Source: Proteobacteria bacterium UBA1858 (GTDB taxonomy: Bacteria; Pseudomonadota; Gammaproteobacteria; UBA4575). From it: a DNA stretch of 13,155 bases. The number at the start of each line of letters is the position of its first letter. Positions within the stretch are counted from its first letter, which is position 1. Below are positions 6,131 to 13,155 of the stretch, one piece after another. The stretch lies in NCBI GenBank assembly GCA_002338385.1, contig DDIE01000020.1, positions 9,155-22,309 of the forward strand, in the 5' to 3' direction. The notes beneath the pieces are model-generated. The model saw only the letters and a program-made list of their open reading frames with translations. It ran no database searches and was not told the DNA's origin. Made by a program: the position numbers and the translations under genes.

Positions 6131-7312
6131 ATGCAAACACGCTTCTCATCGCAATTCCTGAGTACTAAAGAAGGCCAACGCGCTGATCAAATTTTACGTA
6201 GTTGTGTGCACTGTGGTTTTTGTAATGCCACCTGTCCGACTTATTTATTATCCGGCGATGAATTGGAGGGCCCCAGAGGACGTATTTATCTTATTAAGGA
6301 AATGTTGGATCAACAAGCAGTCAGTCGCACCACCCAACACCATTTGGATAGTTGTCTGAGCTGTTTGAGCTGTGAAACAACCTGCCCTTCTGGGGTTAAA
6401 TATTCAGAACTATTCGAAATTGGTCAAGCGCACAGTGATCAGATCACCCAGCGTGGGCTAGTTGAGCGCTGCAAGCGCTGGCTGATCAGAAAAGTTTTTC
6501 CTCAGCCGAAGCTATTCAAACCACTGTATCGGATTGCCACCTGGCTGAAGCTGTATCCACAACCGCATGCAGACCCATGCGTGCAAGCCACGACAGTGTC
6601 CGACCGCGTCATCATCCTGCCTGGCTGTGTGCAGTCGGTCACTGCACCGAACATCAATATTAGTCTGCGCAATATATTAGCCGCACTCAATGTTGACGCA
6701 CTCAGTCATCAGCAGGTCCAATGCTGTGGTGCCATTGACCAGCATAACGGTGATCCGGACAAAGCCAGAGAGATCATTCGACATAATATCGATAGCTGGT
6801 GGCCGGATATCGAAACTGGTGTCAATAAGATTTTGATGCCCGCCAGTGGCTGTGGCCTGACAGTCAAGGATTACGCACGCATTATGGCTGACGATGCTGT
6901 CTATGCAAACAAGGCGAAATTCATTTCAGCGATCACTCAAGACGTCAGCGAGTATTTTGCAGACCAGCGCCTAGTCAAACATTCAGCCTATCAAAATGTG
7001 GCTTTTCACGCGCCCTGCACGCTCCAACATGGCCAAAAAATCAATGGTATCGTGGAGACAGTACTGGCTCGATCTGGGTACAATGTAGTTGATTTTGCTG
7101 ATGCTCATTTATGCTGCGGTTCAGCAGGAAGCTATTCATTATTACAGGCCGATAAGGCTGAATATTTCCGCGCTAAGAAAATTGCCAATATTGAACTTCA
7201 GAATGTGGATGTCATTGCGACTGCCAATATCGGTTGTTTGATGCATATGCAAAAAGGGACTGAAATACCAGTTAAACACTGGTTAGAGCTAGTGACTGTG
7301 GAGAAGCCTTGA
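6131..7312 (+). CDS. glcF: Glycolate oxidase iron-sulfur subunit GlcF
   Basis: Iron-sulfur subunit linking GlcD/E to the membrane quinone pool, 393 residues (E. coli about 407). Two ferredoxin-type 4Fe-4S sites are intact: C25, C28, C31, C35 with following Pro, and C75, C78, C81, C85 with following Pro. Two CCG (heterodisulfide-reductase-like) domains follow, with cysteines C166, CCG at 198-200 and C241 in the first, and C296, CCG at 328-330 and C369 in the second. It begins two bases after the glcE stop. The last base of its TGA is the first base of the antiporter ATG, so the four genes form one tightly packed operon. Every cofactor cysteine expected for the family is present. Confidence 0.96.
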   Translation: MQTRFSSQFLSTKEGQRADQILRSCVHCGFCNATCPTYLLSGDELEGPRGRIYLIKEMLDQQAVSRTTQHHLDSCLSCLSCETTCPSGVKYSELFEIGQAHSDQITQRGLVERCKRWLIRKVFPQPKLFKPLYRIATWLKLYPQPHADPCVQATTVSDRVIILPGCVQSVTAPNINISLRNILAALNVDALSHQQVQCCGAIDQHNGDPDKAREIIRHNIDSWWPDIETGVNKILMPASGCGLTVKDYARIMADDAVYANKAKFISAITQDVSEYFADQRLVKHSAYQNVAFHAPCTLQHGQKINGIVETVLARSGYNVVDFADAHLCCGSAGSYSLLQADKAEYFRAKKIANIELQNVDVIATANIGCLMHMQKGTEIPVKHWLELVTVEKP

Positions 7313-8487
7313 TGCATTCTGATGAAATTATTTTTACTATCTTTATCATCTTCAGTGGTGCTGCCATTCTGTCGACTGTAGCCTTATATGCCAGACAAAC
7401 GCTGTTAGTCGCGTATATCGGATTGGGTTTATTGATGGGCCCCTCAGCGCTGGGGGTTGTCCAGGATCATGCCTTTATCCAACAGGTGTCGGACATCGGC
7501 ATTATGTTCCTGTTGTTCCTGCTAGGTCTCAACCTCGACCCTAGAAAACTACTTAGTCTGATCAAAGATACCACTCTGATTACCGTTTTAGCCTCACTAA
7601 TACTCGCGGGTATTTCATATTTGATCGCCATTACGATGGGTTTTAGTAGCTCAGACAGCCTCATCATCGCCGGCAGTATGATTTTCTCCAGTACGATCAT
7701 TGGACTTAAGCTATTACCCACGACAGTACTGCACCACCGCCATATTGGTGAAGTGATCATAAGTATCTTATTGCTACAGGATTTGATCGCGATAGTCTTT
7801 ATGTTGTTATTGCACTCAAAAGCAAACGGCGAGTCCGAGGGTTTAATGAGTGTCCTGCAAGTCGTTCTGACTTTGCCACTGTTGGCGATATTCACATTCA
7901 TATTTTCTAACTATGTACTCAATTATTTGTTCAGAAAATTCGACAGAATATTAGAGTATGTCTTCTTGGTGGCTATCGGCTGGTGTCTCAGTATCTCCGA
8001 GCTTGCGGTGCAGCTTGGTCTTTCGCATGAGATCGGTGCATTCATTGCGGGTATTTCTATCGCGACTGGTCCAATATCACTGTTTATTGCTGAGAGCCTA
8101 AAACCCTTGCGTGATTTCTTTTTAGTCATATTTTTCTTTGCTATCGGTGCCAGTTTTGAACTAGACATCATCGCTGATGTGATCCTGCCTGCGCTGGTGT
8201 TTGCGGCGATGGCACTGGCGGTCAAACCCGTGGTCTACCAATTTTTATTACACAAATTAGGCCATGAGGATGCGGGTAACGCGCGTGAGATCGGATTCAG
8301 AATCGGTCAATTGAGTGAATTCTCAATCTTATTAGGTGCCTTGGCCCTCAATGTAGGCGCTCTCGGTGAGCGTGCCGCGTATTTGATTCACGTTGCCACC
8401 ATTATCACTTTCGTCGCCTCGTCCTATATCGTGGTGTTGAAGTATCCCTCACCGATGGCCATCTCAGATCGCCTCAGAAGAGACTAA
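7312..8487 (+). CDS. CPA2-type cation:proton antiporter, membrane domain only
   Basis: A 391-residue integral membrane protein of the Na+/H+ exchanger fold with about 11-13 hydrophobic segments. Family marks include a helix-break region SSTIIGLK at 126-133, the Kef-style QD pair at 156-157, GAFIAGI at 242-248, PLRDFFLVIFFFAIG at 265-279 and GQLSEFSILLG at 332-342. KefB/KefC proteins are about 600 residues with a C-terminal NAD-binding RCK domain; this protein stops after the membrane part, so nucleotide or glutathione gating is not expected in cis. GGAG at 7300-7303, eight bases before the ATG at 7312, selects that start over TTG at 7309. It overlaps the glcF stop by one base. The ion (K+ or Na+) cannot be read from sequence. 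It could support pH or ion balance during glycolate use, which is inference. Confidence 0.9.
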   Translation: MHSDEIIFTIFIIFSGAAILSTVALYARQTLLVAYIGLGLLMGPSALGVVQDHAFIQQVSDIGIMFLLFLLGLNLDPRKLLSLIKDTTLITVLASLILAGISYLIAITMGFSSSDSLIIAGSMIFSSTIIGLKLLPTTVLHHRHIGEVIISILLLQDLIAIVFMLLLHSKANGESEGLMSVLQVVLTLPLLAIFTFIFSNYVLNYLFRKFDRILEYVFLVAIGWCLSISELAVQLGLSHEIGAFIAGISIATGPISLFIAESLKPLRDFFLVIFFFAIGASFELDIIADVILPALVFAAMALAVKPVVYQFLLHKLGHEDAGNAREIGFRIGQLSEFSILLGALALNVGALGERAAYLIHVATIITFVASSYIVVLKYPSPMAISDRLRRD

Positions 8488-8518
8488 TATTCAGTGAGTT
8501 AGAGCTGTTATTAGGCAT

Positions 8519-8546
8519 AAAAAAAGCCGCTAATCGCGGCTTTTTT
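8519..8546. terminator. Bidirectional rho-independent terminator
   Basis: GCCGC (8526-8530) pairs with GCGGC (8536-8540) around a 5-base loop, flanked by seven A on the left and six T on the right. It therefore has a U tract in both directions. It ends the glcDEF-antiporter operon on the plus strand and the miniprotein gene (stop at 8562) on the minus strand. Confidence 0.93.
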
Positions 8547-8561
8547 AACATTAGTTGCTGA

Positions 8562-8660
8562 TTAGAACATGAACTTGTCCAGAATGCTGTACGCGAGTAT
8601 GAGTACTGGTATCAGCATAACAACTACTGTGATGATTGTTTTGATCGCTTCTTCATCCAT
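8562..8660 (-). CDS. 32-residue single-pass membrane miniprotein
   Basis: A very short gene: ATG at 8660, TAA at 8562-8564. The product starts with an acidic, charged MDEEAIK, continues as one hydrophobic helix (about residues 9-27) broken by a central Pro at 18, and ends DKFMF. AGAAGG eight bases upstream is a near-perfect Shine-Dalgarno, a TATACT -10 lies about 40 bases upstream, and a strong terminator follows 15 bases after the stop. That complete set of signals is the main evidence that it is translated. I recognise no family. The helix with a mid-membrane Pro recalls small subunits that dock onto larger membrane complexes (AcrZ is one with a similar Pro kink), but this is only an analogy. 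It could also be cotranscribed from rarA and the 100-residue gene. Confidence 0.75.
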   Translation of the reverse strand: MDEEAIKTIITVVVMLIPVLILAYSILDKFMF

Positions 8661-8691
8661 TGTGTCTACCTTCTGTTGGGTTGTGATGATA

Positions 8692-8718
8692 GGCGCAAAG
8701 TATACTGTTTGTTGCGCC
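8692..8718 (-). promoter_or_regulatory. -10 element inside a 7-bp dyad, upstream of the miniprotein gene
   Basis: On the minus strand, TATACT (8699-8704, five of six matches) is suitably placed to start transcription near 8692, about 32 bases before the miniprotein ATG. It lies between the arms of an exact inverted repeat, GGCGCAA (8692-8698) and TTGCGCC (8712-8718), an arrangement typical of a repressor operator. No good -35 hexamer is visible. As RNA the dyad lacks a U tract, so it is not a terminator of the upstream gene. Confidence 0.4.
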
Positions 8719-8740
8719 GCGAGAAAAGAAGTTACACGAC

Positions 8741-9043
8741 TTAGGCGTTATCTGGCTTCCAGATGCCAAACGCACTACCCGGTGGGGCAACAGGTGCAGC
8801 AGGAACCGCAACGGCTTCAGGTTGCGCAACATCTTCGAACACATGATGCATAAACGAACTAAGCTCATCCATGATTTCTTTCTTTTCTGTATCTGAGATG
8901 GCCGCAGTGCCAACCACATAGCCAACGACTGCAGTGAGGTACTGACTGCCAATAAAAGGATCTTTAGCGCGACTATCTTCATTCATAACAACATTCATGA
9001 TGTTGTCGACGAGTTGTTTTGAGAGTCTTAATTCATCTGCCAT
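8741..9043 (-). CDS. Hypothetical 100-residue soluble protein with Pro/Ala linker and aromatic tail
   Basis: I do not recognise this family. Residues 1-72 look like a compact helical domain (charged and hydrophobic residues mixed, GSQYLTAVVGYVVG at 32-45, then a charged helix to about 70). Residues 73-88 are a low-complexity Pro/Ala/Val linker, and the protein ends in GSAFGIWKP (89-97) followed by DNA. There is no signal peptide, no clear membrane helix and no Cys. AGGAA six bases before the ATG supports the start. It lies 85 bases downstream of rarA on the same strand with no terminator between them, and the miniprotein gene follows 80 bases later. It may be cotranscribed with either. The linker plus short conserved-looking tail suggests a tethered peptide that binds a partner, which is inference. 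Confidence 0.8.
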   Translation of the reverse strand: MADELRLSKQLVDNIMNVVMNEDSRAKDPFIGSQYLTAVVGYVVGTAAISDTEKKEIMDELSSFMHHVFEDVAQPEAVAVPAAPVAPPGSAFGIWKPDNA

Positions 9044-9076
9044 AGTGTATTCCTAGTTTCTGATCGGTAAATTGAG

Positions 9077-9093
9077 GTGTAGCGATAATACAC
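9077..9093 (-). promoter_or_regulatory. Candidate -10 within a short dyad upstream of the 100-residue gene
   Basis: On the minus strand, TATTAT (9085-9090) matches the -10 consensus at five of six and would start transcription near 9078, about 35 bases before the ATG at 9043. The -35 is poor. A 5-bp inverted repeat, GTGTA (9077-9081) and TACAC (9089-9093), overlaps it. It could give this gene expression independent of the ftsK-lolA-rarA operon. Confidence 0.3.
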
Positions 9094-9128
9094 AATATCA
9101 CACTGGATTAAAGCCACCCAAGACGAAG

Positions 9129-10460
9129 TTATTTTTTGCGCAATTGTTCCAGCTTTTGTTTAATCTTAATTTCCAGACCACGTTCGACTGGTGTGTAGTA
9201 GACGCGCTGTTGCATGCCCTCAGGAAAGTAATTCTCACCACTGGCATAAGCATCCTGTTCATCATGTGCGTAGCGATAATCCTTACCATAGTCGAGCGCT
9301 TGCATCAGTTGTGTGGGCGCGTTGCGGAGGTGGAGTGGTACCTCCAGCGTGCCTAATTCCTTGGCATCACGCAGCGCCGCATTATAGGCCGCATAAACGG
9401 CATTACTCTTGGCCGCACACGCCAAATATACGATCGCCTGAGCAATCGCCAGCTCACCCTCTGGGCTACCCAAACGGGTGTAGGTATCCCAGGCTGATAA
9501 GGCAATAGATAGCGCTCTGGGATCAGCATTGCCAATATCCTCCGAAGCGATGCGCACGACTCTGCGCGCGATATAGATAGGATCACAACCGCCATCGAGC
9601 ATACGACAGTACCAATACAGACTGGCATCAGGATCAGTGCCACGCACCGACTTATGCAATGCCGAAATCATGTCATAAAAGTACTCGCCCTTATTATCAA
9701 ACCGTCTCAAGCTGCTCTGTGTAACCTGTTCAATGATCGCTTGATCAACGATCTTTTGACCTTCTTCGGAGCTGGCCAGATCACTAGCGAGTTCTAACAA
9801 AGTCAACGCTTTTCTGGCATCTCCATCAGCCACACGCGCCAACAGATCAATCGCTGTATCCTGGATCTTTAAGTTCATCTCACCTAAGCCACGCTCATGA
9901 TTATTCACCGCAGCGTGCAAACACTGTGCAATAGCGGCTGCATCAAGTCGTTTGAGAACATAGGTTCGCACTCTGGAGAGCAAGGCGTTATTAAGTTCAA
10001 ATGAAGGATTCTCAGTGGTCGCACCAATAAAACAAATGGTGCCATTCTCGATGTGCGGCAGGAAGGCATCCTGCTGTGACTTGTTGAACCGATGCACCTC
10101 ATCAACAAACAATACGGTGGTGGCATGGGTCGTGAGTTGCTGTTTGGCGGTGTCAATCGCTGCGCGTATTTCTTTGACCCCACTCAACACCGCGGAAATT
10201 GAAATGAAAGGCACTTGACAATGTTCAGCCAGCAGGTGGGCAATGGTTGTCTTACCTGTGCCTGGTGGTCCCCACAGCAACATAGAGTGAGGTCTACCTG
10301 AATCTATTGAGCGCCGCAGCGGAGATTGTTGTTGCAGTAGATGTGCCTGACCAACAAACTCATCAATCGTCATAGGACGCATGCGGTCCGCTAACGGACG
10401 ATAATGATTCTCGTGTGTAGTCACCCGATCATCACTGAACATATCCTTGCTTGAGGTCAT
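9129..10460 (-). CDS. rarA: Replication-associated recombination protein A (RarA/MgsA), AAA+ ATPase
   Basis: Cytosolic AAA+ ATPase related to clamp-loader and RuvB proteins. It acts at stalled replication forks and DNA gaps and, in the family, interacts with SSB. It has 443 residues (E. coli about 447). The AAA+ core shows Walker A GPPGTGKT at 64-71, Walker B LFVDEVHR at 117-124, sensor 1 ATTENPSF at 147-154 and a sensor-2 region GDARKAL at 213-219. The C-terminal tetramerisation part contains GTDPDASLYW at 274-283, ASEDIGNADP at 305-314 and the family tail GKDYRYAHDE at 392-401. The start lies three bases after the lolA stop. A second ATG six codons on is possible, and neither has a strong Shine-Dalgarno, consistent with coupling to lolA. 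All nucleotide-binding motifs are intact. Confidence 0.97.
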   Translation of the reverse strand: MTSSKDMFSDDRVTTHENHYRPLADRMRPMTIDEFVGQAHLLQQQSPLRRSIDSGRPHSMLLWGPPGTGKTTIAHLLAEHCQVPFISISAVLSGVKEIRAAIDTAKQQLTTHATTVLFVDEVHRFNKSQQDAFLPHIENGTICFIGATTENPSFELNNALLSRVRTYVLKRLDAAAIAQCLHAAVNNHERGLGEMNLKIQDTAIDLLARVADGDARKALTLLELASDLASSEEGQKIVDQAIIEQVTQSSLRRFDNKGEYFYDMISALHKSVRGTDPDASLYWYCRMLDGGCDPIYIARRVVRIASEDIGNADPRALSIALSAWDTYTRLGSPEGELAIAQAIVYLACAAKSNAVYAAYNAALRDAKELGTLEVPLHLRNAPTQLMQALDYGKDYRYAHDEQDAYASGENYFPEGMQQRVYYTPVERGLEIKIKQKLEQLRKK

Positions 10461-10463
10461 AAT

Positions 10464-11090
10464 TTACTCGGGTTCACCGACGACATCGACTCCAGAGGGC
10501 AGGTAAAACTTAAAATCAGAATCATCTAATTGTTTAAGCGTGTCGATATTTGAAAACCGTATCACTGTCTTTTGATCGAAGTGGTCATATAGCTTCATTT
10601 CACGAACGTGCTCACCGTCAAGACCCATCTCAATCCGATAAAATTCAGTATCTTGAATTCTGGGCACCAAGGCTATCCAATCCAGACCCAATGCCACTGG
10701 CATTGCTCGAATTTCAAAATCATCCTCGAGTGACATGTTTTCCATCAGCAGCATGATCGGAGCTGAACCCAGGGCCTGATTAATTGGCTGAACAGTCACC
10801 TGTGCCAGATCCAAATCCAGCATCCACAGATTGGTTCCATCCGCAACAATATGCTGGGAAATTGGGGCATCATAATGCCAGCGAAATCTACCAGGTTTCT
10901 TGAGGCTAATGTTGCCCTTTGCCTCTTGAATTACTTCATCCTGCTCATCCAAAACCTGTTGGTAAAAGTCCGCTTCGAAGTGCTCAATCGAATCGAGGAT
11001 ACGCGTCAGCTCAGATAGACTTAAGGCACTCGCACTTGACGCTGCTAGCCATCCCAGCAGCAATAGAGTAAATATTTTTAAGCCAGACAT
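10464..11090 (-). CDS. lolA: Outer-membrane lipoprotein carrier protein LolA
   Basis: Periplasmic chaperone that takes lipoproteins from LolCDE in the inner membrane and hands them to LolB at the outer membrane. The 208 residues begin with a clear Sec signal peptide: a Lys in the short n-region, a Leu-rich core and a likely cut after ASA at about residue 22. The mature part shows LolA features: FEADFYQQVLDEQ at about 38-50, KKPGRFRWHYDAP at about 64-76, an ADGTNLWMLDLDL stretch at about 83-95 and the QV strand after it. Length fits (E. coli precursor 203). The start is nine bases after the ftsK stop, and rarA begins three bases after its own stop, so ftsK-lolA-rarA reads as one operon. Confidence 0.96.
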   Translation of the reverse strand: MSGLKIFTLLLLGWLAASSASALSLSELTRILDSIEHFEADFYQQVLDEQDEVIQEAKGNISLKKPGRFRWHYDAPISQHIVADGTNLWMLDLDLAQVTVQPINQALGSAPIMLLMENMSLEDDFEIRAMPVALGLDWIALVPRIQDTEFYRIEMGLDGEHVREMKLYDHFDQKTVIRFSNIDTLKQLDDSDFKFYLPSGVDVVGEPE

Positions 11091-11099
11091 AATTAATAC

Positions 11100-13155
11100 T
11101 CACTTAGGTGGAGGTGGCGCTAATACTTCGCGTGAGCCATTCGACTGAACCGCAGATACAACCCCGCTGTTTTCCATTTCCTCTACCATACGAGCGGCTC
11201 GGTTATAACCGACTTTGAGACGTCGCTGGACATAAGATATGGAGGCTTTACGGGTCTCGGTGACAATGGCGACAGCCTCGTCATAGAGCGGATCTAGCCC
11301 TTCGCTGTGATCCATTATTGGTTCCATGCCCGGAATATTGTCTGCACCTGTCAGCGGTGTCTCAACCACCTCTTGCAGATAATTAGGCTCACTGTTTTCA
11401 CGTAAATAATTACATACTTTATGCACCTCATCATCCGACACAAAAGCACCATGCACACGCTCAGGGATGGATGTCCCGGGGGGTAAATACAACATATCAC
11501 CATGCCCGAGCAGCTGCTCAGCACCCATCTGATCCAAGATAGTACGAGAATCAACTTTTGAAGACACCTGGTACGCCATACGAGTTGGGATGTTGGCCTT
11601 AATCAAACCGGTAATGACATCTACCGAAGGTCTTTGCGTGGCCAATATCAAGTGGATTCCAGCCGCACGCGCTTTTTGTGCTAGACGAGCAATCAATTCT
11701 TCAACTTTTTTACCCACCACCATCATCATATCTGCGAATTCATCGACTACGATCACAATGGTTGGTAACTTTGTCAGAGCCTCAGCTTGCGCATCTTGCG
11801 CGAGTTGGTCATCAGCTGAAAATAAGGGATCTAAAATTGGCTCACCTTTTTTGGCTGCCTCATCCACTTTAGTGTTATAGCCAGAGATATTTCTCACACC
11901 CAGTGCTGACATTAATTGATAGCGTCTCTCCATCTCGGCAACCGACCAGCGCAGCGCATTGGATGCTTCTTTCATGTCCGTCACGACCGGTGTGAGTAAG
12001 TGTGGAATACCCTCATAGACACTCAATTCAAGCATCTTCGGATCAATTAATATGAGCCGCACATCAGTGGGTGAGGCCTTGTAGAGTAAACTCAGAATCA
12101 TGGCATTAACACCCACCGACTTACCTGATCCAGTGGTACCGGCAACCAATAAATGTGGCATTGCAGCTAAATTAACCACCACTGGCAGACCCCCGATGTC
12201 TTTACCTAGGCCTAATGTCAACAATGAGGCTGATTTGTCATAGGCTTGCGATTGGAGTATTTCACTGAGACGTACCATCTCACGTTTTTCATTAGGAATT
12301 TCAAGACCAACCGAAGGCTTACCCGGAATCACCTCAACAATACGCACACTGACGACAGATAACGCACGGGCCAAATCCTTAGCCAATGCGGATACTTTAT
12401 TGACCTTCAGCCCGGGTGCTAGGAGCAATTCAAAACGGGTGACGATAGGGCCCGGGTGCACCTCACTGACTTCTGCTTCAATGCCAAAATCTAACAGCTT
12501 GAGTTCTACCTGTTTTGATAATGCCTCAAGTGCTTTATCAGAATAACCAACATATTCATCAACCACCTGATCGAGCATATTGAGCGGTGGCAATGTGCCA
12601 TCACCCTTCGCTTCGAATAATGGAATTTGTTTTTCACGCTGAGCGCGCTCACTGACCACAGGCACAGTGACACTGGGTTCGATACGCAACTTTTGACTGC
12701 GTGGTTTGAGCTCTTTTTTTATCCGCGCAGAGGTAATCGCAGCAGCCGACTGGCCAGTTTGAGCGCGTAACAGGGTCCACACTTTAAGCCATAAGCGACT
12801 CACCAGGCGGTAGATAAAGATACTGCAAAGGACACTCACTTTACCGGTATTGTCGATCAACTTGAGCACAGACAAACGCGTGAAAATAGTAGTTCCTGAC
12901 AGGAATAGGCCGAGTAGAAGCAAGGTTGCGCCCAAGTAACTAAAGGCTGAGACAAAGGCACTAGACACCAGGTTTCCAAGGACACCTCCGGCATCTGATG
13001 GCAGATAGTTAGATTTGAAATGTAATGATGCCAGACCACACCCTGCGATCAGGGTTAGCAAGAAACCACCCCAACGCACGCCTAGTAGATGCACATCAAG
13101 TTTGCCCTGATCATCCACACCTTTATGGATCAGCCAGCCACTATAACCAACCATG
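11100..13155 (-). CDS. ftsK: DNA translocase FtsK, 5' end outside the window
   Basis: Septal DNA translocase that pumps the chromosome toward dif and activates XerCD at cell division. About 685 codons are present and the frame continues past the right edge. The Met at 13154 is internal, because the usual cytoplasmic start and first membrane helices are missing. Visible in order are two membrane segments (about 28-45 and 63-92 of the visible part), a short charged linker (about 100-190), then the translocase with Walker A GTTGSGKS at 339-346, Walker B IVIVVDEFAD at 466-475 and ATQRPSVDVITG at 505-516. The gamma winged-helix domain (about 618-680), which reads the polar KOPS sequences, follows. 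The linker is far shorter than in E. coli, as in many other gammaproteobacteria. The protein ends in a Pro run, PPPPK. Confidence 0.97.
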   Translation of the reverse strand, partial: MVGYSGWLIHKGVDDQGKLDVHLLGVRWGGFLLTLIAGCGLASLHFKSNYLPSDAGGVLGNLVSSAFVSAFSYLGATLLLLGLFLSGTTIFTRLSVLKLIDNTGKVSVLCSIFIYRLVSRLWLKVWTLLRAQTGQSAAAITSARIKKELKPRSQKLRIEPSVTVPVVSERAQREKQIPLFEAKGDGTLPPLNMLDQVVDEYVGYSDKALEALSKQVELKLLDFGIEAEVSEVHPGPIVTRFELLLAPGLKVNKVSALAKDLARALSVVSVRIVEVIPGKPSVGLEIPNEKREMVRLSEILQSQAYDKSASLLTLGLGKDIGGLPVVVNLAAMPHLLVAGTTGSGKSVGVNAMILSLLYKASPTDVRLILIDPKMLELSVYEGIPHLLTPVVTDMKEASNALRWSVAEMERRYQLMSALGVRNISGYNTKVDEAAKKGEPILDPLFSADDQLAQDAQAEALTKLPTIVIVVDEFADMMMVVGKKVEELIARLAQKARAAGIHLILATQRPSVDVITGLIKANIPTRMAYQVSSKVDSRTILDQMGAEQLLGHGDMLYLPPGTSIPERVHGAFVSDDEVHKVCNYLRENSEPNYLQEVVETPLTGADNIPGMEPIMDHSEGLDPLYDEAVAIVTETRKASISYVQRRLKVGYNRAARMVEEMENSGVVSAVQSNGSREVLAPPPPK

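Noticed and set aside
7467..8225. Two minus-strand frames opposite the antiporter (144 and 100 codons)
   Set aside because: They are antisense to a clearly conserved membrane protein and have no ribosome sites or family features.
8569..8853. Plus-strand 94-codon frame over the miniprotein and the 100-residue gene
   Set aside because: It is the antisense of two better supported minus-strand genes and starts just after a terminator, with no Shine-Dalgarno.
13152..13155. Met at 13154 as the FtsK start
   Set aside because: Known FtsK proteins have further membrane helices before this point, so the frame simply continues beyond the window.
1..13155. Mobile elements, CRISPR arrays, tRNA/rRNA or defence genes
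   Set aside because: No transposase or integrase motifs, no regularly spaced repeats and no tRNA-like cloverleaf were seen on either strand.

Overview
The window reads as ordinary chromosome of a gammaproteobacterium with moderate GC. The best support is the cluster ftsK-lolA-rarA with crcB-serS further along on the same strand, a gene order well known from Pseudomonas and relatives. The genus cannot be fixed from the sequence. I saw no phage, transposase, CRISPR, tRNA or rRNA.

Layout from the left. Positions 1-1687 hold four small genes: a two-helix membrane miniprotein (+), yajQ (-), a DUF423 membrane protein (+) and a MOSC-domain protein (-). Positions 1688-1889 contain no protein gene, but they do contain a self-contained candidate small RNA with its own promoter, a GNRA-capped hairpin and a strong intrinsic terminator. 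serS and crcB follow on the minus strand (1890-3551). Positions 3605-8487 are a tight plus-strand operon, glcD-glcE-glcF plus a CPA2-type cation/proton antiporter, closed by a bidirectional terminator at 8519-8546. From 8562 to the right edge everything is on the minus strand. In transcription order these are ftsK (5' end outside the window), lolA, rarA, an unrecognised 100-residue protein and a 32-residue membrane miniprotein.

How the genes work together. GlcDEF should oxidise glycolate (or a similar 2-hydroxy acid) and pass electrons into the respiratory chain. The antiporter starts on the last base of the glcF stop codon, so it is probably made together with the oxidase. FtsK (chromosome translocation at the septum), LolA (periplasmic lipoprotein carrier) and RarA (AAA+ ATPase at stalled forks) are spaced as one operon. 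SerRS and the fluoride channel CrcB form a two-gene unit.

The most useful new observations are the candidate small RNA at about 1722-1843 and the 32-codon membrane protein at 8562-8660, which has its own Shine-Dalgarno, a -10 element and a terminator. The insertion of the glycolate/antiporter operon between rarA and crcB is also worth a look. I found no convincing multi-gene undescribed system such as a defence or secretion island; most of the window is housekeeping.
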